From positions 1-34,979 of the forward strand of contig MGQK01000092.1 in the NCBI GenBank assembly GCA_001797815.1: a stretch of DNA of 34,979 nt. Direction: 5' to 3'. The position numbers and the translations under genes were made by a program. The DNA is from Deltaproteobacteria bacterium RBG_13_61_14. Lineage in GTDB: Bacteria > RBG-13-61-14. Under the pieces are notes generated by a model. The model was not told the origin of the DNA and did no database searches. It saw nothing but the letters and a program-made list of their open reading frames with translations. Positions 7,362 through 15,125 of the stretch are shown here, one piece after another (within the stretch, counting starts at the first letter, position 1; each line of letters begins with the position of its first letter).

Positions 7362-10300
7362 CCGCCTCATCCAACGGCTCCTCCACCGCATTTCGGAGCC
7401 AAGCAGAATCGTAGCCCTTTTCTGAGATTCCGTCAACCTGAATCGTCACCTTCCCCTCATCCGACCTATCCGCCAAATTGGCAATGGCCTGGAAAGCCTT
7501 AAAGACTTGATCCCTGGTTGCCCGAAACCGGATACTGACCGAGTTCCGAAAACCGCCTATCGGCCTGGCAGGCTCATCAGGAGCTCCAGGCACAGGCCCT
7601 GCCGGAGGCATCCCCGGCTCTTCAAATGGCTTCCCAGGCTGTCCTGAGACGAGCGGTTCCGGCAGCGCACTCGGCCAGATCAACCACCCCGCTTCCAAGT
7701 CAATCTCATCCTCCGAGACCTGCCGCCCAATTACCACCTTCTCCCGGCTCACCTGGGCCTTGCCGTCCCCCATGACGGCGGGAACATTTCCACTGCCGTA
7801 TCCAAACATCCCCTCGCCAACACCTTTGGCAATAGCAGAGCAGATAGCCTTCATCGACTCCAGCCTCGGCGGCGCAATGTCCCGGTAAAACGCCTCCACC
7901 ACCTCCGCCGTCTTGATGCACACCACCCCCCCCTCTCCCAGCCTCACCCTGTCCGCCACCTTCCTCGCCGTCACCGTGCTGTGCACCTTGGGCGTCCCCG
8001 CCTTGGTCAACAATTCCATGATCCGCTCATGCACCCCGGTCGCCTGCAGCGGCCTCCCCCCGACCTCCACCGCCTCGATACCCAGGCCGCCGTTCTCAAC
8101 CCTCGGCAACCACACCGCGTTATACAAACTCCGAAACCCCGACTCCGCTGCCGCCTCCCAGGTCCGCCGCTGTTCCTTGAGCTGGTCCTGCTGCTCCTTG
8201 GACAATCGGTGCTGGCTCTTCTTGCTGTCCACCCTCTCCACGGCCATGATGTAGCGCACCGCCCGCCGCAGGCTTTCGATCTGCTTTTTATCGGGAATCG
8301 CCAGGCCAATCCCATTCCTGAACTTCCGGGGCTTGTTCCCGTAGTTGGAAAAAATCTCGACCGCCTGCTTTTCCTGATCGGCCCTGGTCCCCCTGGCAAA
8401 TTCCAGCGGCAGATACCCCACCAGAAAGCGCGGCTCCTCGTCCGATACCGCGCGCGAGTCCGTTGGCCATACCACCGCGTCGTGATGGCCCGCCAAGCGC
8501 TGAGTTAGCATCTCCTTGATCCTGACCGTGACCTCCTCTTGATGTCGCGCCACTTCTTTCTCCGCGTCCTCGATCAGCTTGGTCACGTTGGGGTCTTTCT
8601 TGAAGCAATAGTGCACCCCGTCATAGTGGAGATATAAGCACGCGTTCTTGAGTTCCCCCAGCACCGCCCGGGCTGTGGTGCTATCCAGGTCCGGGCCAAC
8701 ACACGCCGCCAGAAGTTCGCCTTCGGTTACACCTGGCGGCAGAGTTTCGCTGTCCTTGTCTCCCCCGCGCTTGAGTCCGCCGAACGAGAAAATGAAGATG
8801 GCCGTGGCCAGCCGGGTCGCAGGCTTCACCCCGGACATAGCCGGCGTCTCCTGCGCCATCCGGTCGTCAATCCGCTTGGCCCTCGCATTCGGCCCCACCA
8901 CGTCCGCCAAGATCACCGCATCAAAGTCGTTCTGCGCCCCCAGCTCCTTGAGCATCTTCACGCGCACTTCCGCATTCTTGAGCGGCACCTCGCCCGGCCC
9001 CAAGAGCGCCCTGGCCCCTCCCTCCTTTTTCAAGGCATGAAGGCATGAGGCCAGGAACCGGAGCGCGCCCCGGGTCCGCTGGAACTCATCCAGCGAACAC
9101 CACCGCTCCTTCATCGCGTCAATCAGCGCTGGATGGAATGGATAAGCAACCCTCATCCGGTTCCGAAGCGCCAGCCCGTCCTCATCCGCCTGTTTACGGG
9201 CGGACGAGGTCTCGGCCAGAGCGCACATCATATTAGTCACGATCTCGGAATAGGCTTCGCTCACTTCCCTGCAAGCGTCCTCCGGCGGGGCCGCGCTCAG
9301 GAGCCGCTTTTGGAGAACGTAAAGAATCTCGTCCCCGCTCACCGGCTCGCGCGATTGGTCCACCCGCGAGGCCAGGTGGTCTATCTCCTGCAGCAGGGCC
9401 ACGTTGCCCAGCGCCTCCCGCGAACTCCAGGTCAGAGAGTAAACCAGGGCGCAATTCTTGCTCCCCGAAACCTCCACGGTCAGGTTCTGGAAAAAGTCCT
9501 TGGTCTGGCGCTGCAGGGTCGAATCCAAAACCGCCACGGCCGCCGACCGCTCCATGTATTTCAAAACCTCGTCCAGCAGGATCAGCTTGGGACCCCCCTT
9601 GAGCAACTCCTTGATTTCGTCTCCACCCAGCGACACCCGCTTCCGGTCATGATCCTCGACCAGCTTGAATTTTTCCTCGCCAAACTGCCACGCAATCCAG
9701 CCCCACATGGTCTGAATGGTTTTCTCATCGCCCGACGAGGTCTTAACCTTCTTGCCGGTGGCGCTGAACTTTTCCCCGTCAAATACCGCCACCTTGACAG
9801 TTCCAGGGTCGGCAAAGCCCTTGGCCTCCGGGATGGTTTTTAACGCCTTCCTGGAGCAAGCCGCATGAAGAAGCGCGGCCAGGGTGTGCGACTTGCCGCC
9901 GCCGAAAGGGGTCCGGAGCTTGAGCACCCGATTATACCCCGCCTTGCCGGCCAGCGATGCCAGCACTTCTTCTAGAAGCCGCCGCATGTCTGCCGTGAGA
10001 TAAGTGGCCTTGAAGAACGCCTCCGGGTCCCGATACACCACCGGCACGTTCGGGTCCTTCTCCGCAATCGCTCCCAGGTCAATGGCAAATACCGCCTCGG
10101 TGAGCGCTCCCGCTTCCACATCCGGGTGGAGCTTCACCAACTCGGTCCAGGGCCTGATGCCTTTTTGAGCTATTGAAACCACCGCTTTCCCTTTCTTGGC
10201 AGGCTCGGTTATGAATCCTGCTTCCTTGACGAATAACCTAAGCTGCGCTGCAAAGAATTTCGCTTCCTCTTGACTTACCTCTTCCCTTTCGTGGGTTGCT

Positions 10301-10638
10301 TTGTTCCGAATATCAACGAAGGCATTGTAATTGGCCGTCTTCATATGAGTGAGCTTCTTGTCAAGCACTTTTTCAACATGTTCAAAAAGCTTTGCCTCGC
10401 GAAATAAACCTACCAACTGTCCAAGGGTAAAGTCATGTACAGCTTTGCCCTTACCAATAGCTTCTGCCTTCTCTGTAACTTTCTTTTGATCATCGGTTGA
10501 TAAATGGCCTGTGGCTTGGTTGTATAACTCTCTTAATAATTCCTCCAATACACCACCAGCCTCTTGAATGGACTGTTTATAATGGCCATCGGCGATCAAC
10601 CGGTCAACGGTTTCCAAACTGTTTGCCCAATTGCTCAT
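7345..10638 (-). CDS. DUF499-family ATPase with HEPN-like N-terminal domain (defence cluster)
   Basis: Large AAA-type ATPase (1097 residues) of the DUF499/COG1483 family, which is repeatedly found next to DUF1156 methylases in bacterial and archaeal defence islands. The Walker A motif is in RTPFGGGKSHT at about residues 238-248, and Walker B is LILLDEVLKYMER near 350-360. The first 140 residues form a separate helical domain containing D-I-R-N-K-A-T-H, an R-x4-H signature as in HEPN domains, so an RNase or nucleotide-transferring toxin-like activity is possible. The C-terminus is Pro-rich followed by a small alpha/beta tail. ATG 10638 is chosen over an earlier frame start because it has GGAG eight bases upstream and matches a normal N-terminus. 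It lies 40 bases after the methylase stop. Confidence 0.9.
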   Translation of the reverse strand: MSNWANSLETVDRLIADGHYKQSIQEAGGVLEELLRELYNQATGHLSTDDQKKVTEKAEAIGKGKAVHDFTLGQLVGLFREAKLFEHVEKVLDKKLTHMKTANYNAFVDIRNKATHEREEVSQEEAKFFAAQLRLFVKEAGFITEPAKKGKAVVSIAQKGIRPWTELVKLHPDVEAGALTEAVFAIDLGAIAEKDPNVPVVYRDPEAFFKATYLTADMRRLLEEVLASLAGKAGYNRVLKLRTPFGGGKSHTLAALLHAACSRKALKTIPEAKGFADPGTVKVAVFDGEKFSATGKKVKTSSGDEKTIQTMWGWIAWQFGEEKFKLVEDHDRKRVSLGGDEIKELLKGGPKLILLDEVLKYMERSAAVAVLDSTLQRQTKDFFQNLTVEVSGSKNCALVYSLTWSSREALGNVALLQEIDHLASRVDQSREPVSGDEILYVLQKRLLSAAPPEDACREVSEAYSEIVTNMMCALAETSSARKQADEDGLALRNRMRVAYPFHPALIDAMKERWCSLDEFQRTRGALRFLASCLHALKKEGGARALLGPGEVPLKNAEVRVKMLKELGAQNDFDAVILADVVGPNARAKRIDDRMAQETPAMSGVKPATRLATAIFIFSFGGLKRGGDKDSETLPPGVTEGELLAACVGPDLDSTTARAVLGELKNACLYLHYDGVHYCFKKDPNVTKLIEDAEKEVARHQEEVTVRIKEMLTQRLAGHHDAVVWPTDSRAVSDEEPRFLVGYLPLEFARGTRADQEKQAVEIFSNYGNKPRKFRNGIGLAIPDKKQIESLRRAVRYIMAVERVDSKKSQHRLSKEQQDQLKEQRRTWEAAAESGFRSLYNAVWLPRVENGGLGIEAVEVGGRPLQATGVHERIMELLTKAGTPKVHSTVTARKVADRVRLGEGGVVCIKTAEVVEAFYRDIAPPRLESMKAICSAIAKGVGEGMFGYGSGNVPAVMGDGKAQVSREKVVIGRQVSEDEIDLEAGWLIWPSALPEPLVSGQPGKPFEEPGMPPAGPVPGAPDEPARPIGGFRNSVSIRFRATRDQVFKAFQAIANLADRSDEGKVTIQVDGISEKGYDSAWLRNAVEEPLDEADVEKE

Positions 10639-10660
10639 CCCTGTAACTCCTTCTTCATGC

Positions 10661-10678
10661 TCTTGGTGTCTTGGTGGT
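10661..10678. repeat. Dispersed repeat CTTGGTGTCTTGGTGGT
   Basis: A 17-base sequence between the methylase stop and the DUF499 gene matches, with one difference, a copy inside the methylase gene at 12992-13008. It belongs to a kind of short C-T-T-G-G-T-G-periodic repeat that is commonly scattered in intergenic DNA of environmental bacteria. Confidence 0.6.
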
Positions 10679-13600
10679 TTATTTCTTCCTCTCCTCAAAC
10701 AAAGGCCCTGGCCCGGCCAGGCGGCCTTCGATCAGGGACTTCCAGTTGGCCAGGAGCTTTTGGAGCGCGGATTGTTCGGGCGCGGTGGTATGGATCAAGC
10801 GGGCCGCGTCTTCGGCGCTTTTGCCGGAAAGGGCGGTGCCGGCCAGGGCCTGGGCCACCATCCGCAGACGCTCGGAGTCAGGCCGGGCCTCGTCCAGAAA
10901 CTTGTTCAGTTTTCGGGGCTGGTTCTCGATGAGCCAGAGGATGCGGTGCAGGGTGTCAATCAGCGGCGCAGACATTCCTGTCTGCGAGTCGGGCAGGCCC
11001 AGATTGTCATTATCTCCTCGCTCCTCAAAATCCAACAGGCGATATTTGCCTTTCTTCTTGGCGATCAGGGCGCGGCTGCCAGCCGAGAGTCCGTGCTGGC
11101 CGTCCAGCTCCACGTTTTGGCCATAGGTGAACACGATGGCCTCGCCAGCGTCCATCTCCGCCGCCTTGTAGGTGTAGCGCCAGAGCACGTAGAACCGGCT
11201 CGGCCCGTCCACTGCCGCCATGCGGCTTCCTGCCTGCGCCGCAGAGCCCCGCGTCGTGGCAGGCCGGCCGGCCACGCCAAAGATTTTCTCCAGGAGCGTC
11301 TCCAGCACGACTCCTTCCACCTCAGCCAGGAACTTCTTGGCCGGGACCTCCTCGCCGTTGGCGTATTCCACGCGAGAAAAGCGGGTGAAGGCGCGCAGTC
11401 CCGCGCCCACGGCCGCGATCACCAGATCCGCGCCGGTGATGCCCATCTTCCAGAGCGTGTCCACCCGCTCGCGGACGATCTTTTCCAGATCAGGGCGGAC
11501 GTCGTCTTCGTAGGAGCCGGTCAAGGAGCCTTCCCGCTTTCGGGCGATCAGGAAGATGCTGGAGGAGAGAGAGGCCGCCTCCATCGCAATCAGACGAGTG
11601 TCCATCTCGGTGTCAAGTGGCCAAGCTTCTGTGACTACGAAGCCAGCATTTCTTAGTGCGTCAACGAGAGTCGCCCAACCAAGTGTCGTCTTATGAGCAT
11701 AGACGATCATGAGCGGGGCTTCGTCTTTCATGGATCGGAATGCCTCTCGGAAAGATTGAGCCATCATATTTTCATAGGCCAGCTTGGCATTCTGCATGTT
11801 CCCGCCATATCTGCTGGCAAGCGCCGTAGCTTCGCCCTTCTTTGGTGTCAATGCACCGGCGAAATGCTCAGAAAACCTCGGCCCTATCGCTTGGCGCAAC
11901 CAAATATAGAAGAAATCCGAGATATCGGCATACGGTATATTGTCGTAATATGGAGGATCGGTGATAATTGCATCCAAGGCTTTGCCTGCAAATCCGGTTG
12001 CAGTGGCCGTTCCCCGTGAAACCTTGCCTGGCTCTGTTACACAACTGTCATGAATCACCTCCAAGACAGGAAGGAAGTTATTCCAGGCATCATTGGACAG
12101 TCCCCCGAAAGGGTTGATCTCAGGAAAGTCCCAAACCATTGTTAGCGCATGACGACCAAATGCACCTTCGACGCGACCAGCTTTATCGCCACGCCATCTG
12201 GCCATCGTCGTGCTTATCAATGCATTGCGGTCAAGGAACACACCAAGATACGCCAGTAACGCGTCGACACGTTCTTGGTCTATGCTTTGTGCCTCAAGGA
12301 CCGTTTCAGCAGATCGAATCGTCTTAACACAGCTAAGGAGAAATAGTAGTTGTCGCCGCGTGAACAAATCCGAAAAGCGCGAGAGGCCATAGCGCGTTAC
12401 TGCAGTTAAGCCGCGAGCATTTGGAGACGGTCGGGTTGGATCGATGTCGACATCAGGAACTGTAACGCCTGATTCGGCCAGGAGACATTTTAAACGCGCA
12501 TCGATCATCCCTGGATCGATTCTCGGAAATACGTCGCTTTCTGGTTGCAAGTACTTAATTTCTCCTGGTGATTGACTGCGATATGCAACAGCCATCAATT
12601 GCTCTCGAAAACCATGCTGGATACCTTCAAGCATAACATATTCGGTGTCCGCCACGGTACCGCAGAACGGGCACGTTGCGTTTCCGCCTTTTGATCCCGC
12701 CGCTGGATCAAACCCCAATCCCTTTTCCGTTTTCGCTTCGACCACCTCAAACCGGACATGTTTATGCTTTTTATCCGGGACCATTTTCATGGCCACGTAG
12801 CGGTCTTTCTTTTTACAAAGCCAGGTCTGCCTGACCAGCGGCACAGTGGCTCCGCATTTGGGGTTCTTGCACCGAACGGTCCGGGTCCAGAGGTATGCGA
12901 CAGGAGTTAAGAAACCTTCTTGATCCGCAGATGACGCAGATTTCGCAGATTCTTCAAATAATTTCTTCTGCTTCTTTCTGCCCTTGGTGCCCTTGGCGTC
13001 TTGGTGGTCATATTCCGGATCTGGGATCAAAGGGTAAAGATCGCCGATCTCGGCCTTGACCTTCTCCAAAACACAGATGCCCCAAAATCGGACTTCTTCG
13101 GCCAGTCCGCCCCAGGTCTTTTCGCCTGGCTGCGCCTGTCCTTCTAGACAGGCAGGCAGCCCCTTTCCATTCGCCGGCCCTGCCTGCCGCGACGCGAGAC
13201 GGCCAGCCTCCCATTCGCGTTTAAGCCATTTTCGGCCAAACCCGGTTTTTAATTCTTTTTCGCGTGCAACCGCTTCCTCACGATTTTGAAACTCCTCCCA
13301 GTGGATCAGTTCGACAGGCTTATGAGTGGCGGTCCACTCCGCTTTCCCGTTCAGGTGATCTTGGTAACGCCGAACGATATTATCGGTTTGGCCGATGTAG
13401 AAAGAATCATCCTCGCATCGGATGACGTAAGCCCAGAAGCGTCGCGGCGCAGGCAAGCCGGTCATACCCCGTTCATTCGGGTCGGGCTTGCCATATTTTT
13501 GCGGATAGACCAGGGTGCAGAGTTCGATGATGTGCGCCACCGGGTTCAAGTCCAGGGCATAGGCCTCACAGCCCAGGCGCAAAGCTTCCAGCGGGATGGC

Positions 13601-14125
13601 CCCGCCCCCGGCAAACATGTCGAGCACGCGGGGCCGGGGAGCGCGGCCCGCCTCGATGTCTTTAATTGTTACCTTCTCCCCCTTGAATTGAAATTCCTCT
13701 ATCCAAGGGGGACAGGCATTCTTGCCTGTCTTACATTCCTTGATTTCTTCAGTTAGTCTTTCCGCATGAGCTTCCAGGATGTGCTTTTGTGCCTCGGCAA
13801 TGACCTGGGGGTCGCCCGGATACTTGCACAGCTCGGTAATGAACTTGGCGGCATTGGCTCGGCCCAGAGATTTTCCATTACTGTGAAGACCGTTCTCCCT
13901 GCCTGCGCCGCGTTCCTCGTCGCGGCAGGCAGGCGGCACAAACCTCGACGCCGGCACCAGCGCCCCATACACCGCCGCCCGACACGCCACCAGCGGCCTC
14001 CGCGCCCACCACAAATGCAGGGTCGAGATATGCCCCTTCCGAACCGACTTTTCCCGCGAAGCCTCCTTGGAGATCGCCTCGATGGGGAGGTAGTCTTCGA
14101 TGAGTCTTTTATTTTCTTTTGTCAT
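10679..14125 (-). CDS. DUF1156 adenine-specific DNA methylase with in-frame GIY-YIG domain and repeat insertions
   Basis: N6-adenine DNA methyltransferase of the DUF1156/COG1743 type. The N-terminus has the family hallmark E-A-I-S-K-E-A-S-R-E-K-S-V-R-K-G-H, then L-H-L-W-W-A-R-R-P-L. The SAM pocket is VLDMFAGGGAIPLEA (about residues 166-180) and the catalytic motif is DPPYYDN near 722-728; a zinc ribbon (C-K-N-P-K-C ... C-P-F-C) lies near 415-490. The protein has 1148 residues. The excess comes from an inserted GIY-YIG nuclease-like domain at about 228-305 (A-Y-V-I-R-C ... F-Y-I-G-Q-T-D-N, then E-E-F and R-E-K-E-L-K-T-G) and several short repeat-encoded peptides. It probably modifies self DNA or acts with the DUF499 ATPase and SNF2 helicase in defence. 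The frame is intact throughout. Confidence 0.92.
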   Translation of the reverse strand: MTKENKRLIEDYLPIEAISKEASREKSVRKGHISTLHLWWARRPLVACRAAVYGALVPASRFVPPACRDEERGAGRENGLHSNGKSLGRANAAKFITELCKYPGDPQVIAEAQKHILEAHAERLTEEIKECKTGKNACPPWIEEFQFKGEKVTIKDIEAGRAPRPRVLDMFAGGGAIPLEALRLGCEAYALDLNPVAHIIELCTLVYPQKYGKPDPNERGMTGLPAPRRFWAYVIRCEDDSFYIGQTDNIVRRYQDHLNGKAEWTATHKPVELIHWEEFQNREEAVAREKELKTGFGRKWLKREWEAGRLASRQAGPANGKGLPACLEGQAQPGEKTWGGLAEEVRFWGICVLEKVKAEIGDLYPLIPDPEYDHQDAKGTKGRKKQKKLFEESAKSASSADQEGFLTPVAYLWTRTVRCKNPKCGATVPLVRQTWLCKKKDRYVAMKMVPDKKHKHVRFEVVEAKTEKGLGFDPAAGSKGGNATCPFCGTVADTEYVMLEGIQHGFREQLMAVAYRSQSPGEIKYLQPESDVFPRIDPGMIDARLKCLLAESGVTVPDVDIDPTRPSPNARGLTAVTRYGLSRFSDLFTRRQLLFLLSCVKTIRSAETVLEAQSIDQERVDALLAYLGVFLDRNALISTTMARWRGDKAGRVEGAFGRHALTMVWDFPEINPFGGLSNDAWNNFLPVLEVIHDSCVTEPGKVSRGTATATGFAGKALDAIITDPPYYDNIPYADISDFFYIWLRQAIGPRFSEHFAGALTPKKGEATALASRYGGNMQNAKLAYENMMAQSFREAFRSMKDEAPLMIVYAHKTTLGWATLVDALRNAGFVVTEAWPLDTEMDTRLIAMEAASLSSSIFLIARKREGSLTGSYEDDVRPDLEKIVRERVDTLWKMGITGADLVIAAVGAGLRAFTRFSRVEYANGEEVPAKKFLAEVEGVVLETLLEKIFGVAGRPATTRGSAAQAGSRMAAVDGPSRFYVLWRYTYKAAEMDAGEAIVFTYGQNVELDGQHGLSAGSRALIAKKKGKYRLLDFEERGDNDNLGLPDSQTGMSAPLIDTLHRILWLIENQPRKLNKFLDEARPDSERLRMVAQALAGTALSGKSAEDAARLIHTTAPEQSALQKLLANWKSLIEGRLAGPGPLFEERKK
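10967..10986. repeat. Short palindrome inside methylase gene (family 1)
   Basis: Perfect 8-bp inverted repeat CGCAGACA / TGTCTGCG around the loop TTCC, read in frame as part of D-S-Q-T-G-M-S-A. It shares its loop and half its stem with the palindrome at 13711-13730, with compensating differences between the arms. Confidence 0.7.
11229..11263. repeat. GC-rich palindrome inside methylase gene (family 2, copy 1)
   Basis: Left arm CCTGCCTGCGCCGC and right arm GTCGTGGCAGG form an imperfect inverted repeat. The left arm is identical over 14 bases to the copy at 13898-13911. The in-frame product is the Gly/Ala/Arg-rich peptide around 'RGSAAQAGSR', which interrupts otherwise family-like sequence. 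Confidence 0.7.
12922..13011. repeat. Two periodic dispersed repeats inserted in frame in the methylase gene
   Basis: Bases 12922-12951 contain a roughly 10-base periodic unit (ATCCGCAGATG, ACGCAGATT, TCGCAGATT). Bases 12981-13011 contain the CTTGGTGCC / CTTGGCGTC / TTGGTGGTC repeat, of which a second copy lies at 10661-10678. Both are read through in frame, giving S-A-K-S-A-S-S-A-D-Q-E and D-H-Q-D-A-K-G-T-K-G. Related GCAGAT-type repeats also occur in the intergenic DNA at 33510-33594. Confidence 0.7.
13151..13194. repeat. GC-rich palindrome inside methylase gene (family 2, copy 2)
   Basis: Inverted repeat GGCAGGCAG (13151-13159) and CTGCCTGCC (13180-13188). The 16 bases CCTGCCTGCCGCGACG at 13179-13194 are the exact reverse complement of bases 13918-13933. 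The repeat directly follows, on the protein level, the GIY-YIG domain and supplies the linker A-S-R-Q-A-G-P-A-N-G-K-G-L-P-A-C-L back to methylase sequence. Confidence 0.75.
13711..13730. repeat. Short palindrome inside methylase gene (family 1)
   Basis: Perfect 8-bp inverted repeat GACAGGCA / TGCCTGTC with the loop TTCT, encoding the in-frame peptide C-K-T-G-K-N-A-C-P. Confidence 0.72.
13898..13933. repeat. GC-rich palindrome inside methylase gene (family 2, copy 3)
   Basis: Arms CCTGCCTGCGCCGCG and CGCGGCAGGCAGG pair with a two-base bulge around the loop TTCCTCGT. It encodes the in-frame peptide P-P-A-C-R-D-E-E-R-G-A-G-R-E-N near methylase residues 64-78, a place where family members normally continue straight on. 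Confidence 0.75.
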
Positions 14126-14132
14126 TCAAAAA

Positions 14133-15005
14133 CTAATCCTTGCTCATAATTTGTTCCCAACAATCTGGGCAAGGATCTTCTTCCTCCAACTTCAAATTTT
14201 GGCACCTCGAACAGATTGAATAGTCTCCTCTTTCTCCGCACGAGGTACAAACATACTCACCATAATCATTATTATAAAGAACCCAGGTACACGTCATTTG
14301 TTCACAGTGGGGACAATTTTGTAGAATACCATCTTCTGAAATATCCATCGCTAATGATTCTGAATCAAGTTCATATCTACAAAATAGGCAATAAGGCTTG
14401 CCATTTTGTAATGCTATGGTTCTATTCAAGCATCTATTACAATCGAATAGATATTTCTCTATTTCTATTTGTGGCTTAATAGCCTTTAATCTTTCATCTA
14501 CGAAACTTTGGAAATGTCGTAAGTCTAAATATATATCTCCTATAATACTCTCTCCAATAGATTGATCTTTAATATTTTCATGATAAAATTCCAAAAGAAT
14601 ATTAAAGCCAATAGCCATCATTGATTGAGCCTGTTCAAGTTCAACATTAACAGCGAAATGTTGAATCCGATTTCTTAAATCTCTAATTTTTCTAATATTA
14701 TCAATCGCTAATTTACTCAATTTTACCCCTACTATTCCTTCAAGCCTTTTTATTGTTTTATCTAAATCTATGCCCTTAAAATCGCCAGTCTCAAGAGCTA
14801 CACGATTCGCATTATCTATATCATTAAAAATCAGAGACCAATGCTCCTGAGCAAGTCTCTCCTTAAAAAGCAGTTCGATTCCTGCGACCAGATGAAGCAA
14901 AGCATACTTGTTATCCCTTGGCGTTCCCTTCTTAACGCACTCTGCCGCGCTCAAGAGGTAATCAAAAGCATTTTCGAGGAGATTAAACTTTATTCGATCA
15001 GACAT
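14133..15005 (-). CDS. HEPN-like / multiple zinc-ribbon protein in defence cluster
   Basis: A 290-residue protein in two parts. The first 180 residues are helical and contain R-D-L-R-N-R-I-Q-H-F-A-V (about residues 110-121), an R-x4-H signature typical of HEPN ribonuclease domains, preceded by K-Y-A-L-L-H-L-V-A-G-I-E-L-L-F-K-E-R, a helix type also usual for HEPN proteins. The last 110 residues hold six CxxC knuckles (C-N-R-C, C-L-F-C, C-P-H-C, C-T-S-C, C-S-R-C, C-P-D-C), enough for about three zinc ribbons. It starts 120 bases after the preceding gene and ends seven bases before the methylase start. The coding sequence is strongly AT-rich compared with both flanking core genes, a sign of separate origin. 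A toxin- or effector-like RNase role is inferred. Confidence 0.82.
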   Translation of the reverse strand: MSDRIKFNLLENAFDYLLSAAECVKKGTPRDNKYALLHLVAGIELLFKERLAQEHWSLIFNDIDNANRVALETGDFKGIDLDKTIKRLEGIVGVKLSKLAIDNIRKIRDLRNRIQHFAVNVELEQAQSMMAIGFNILLEFYHENIKDQSIGESIIGDIYLDLRHFQSFVDERLKAIKPQIEIEKYLFDCNRCLNRTIALQNGKPYCLFCRYELDSESLAMDISEDGILQNCPHCEQMTCTWVLYNNDYGEYVCTSCGERGDYSICSRCQNLKLEEEDPCPDCWEQIMSKD

Positions 15006-15125
15006 GCTGTTGTTCCTTTGCTTGCCTGAGAGAAGGTTTCAAGGTACAATCCTTACGCATCGCCTTCTCCCACAAAGTTCCTATTTTCAAATAAATTCGA
15101 CACGTAAGCCGTCTCCTTGAGTCAA

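Noticed and set aside
13117-13467. Intein in the methylase
   Set aside because: No Cys/Ser splice junction, no Hint-domain blocks and no terminal His-Asn; the insert is a GIY-YIG domain with repeat-encoded linkers.
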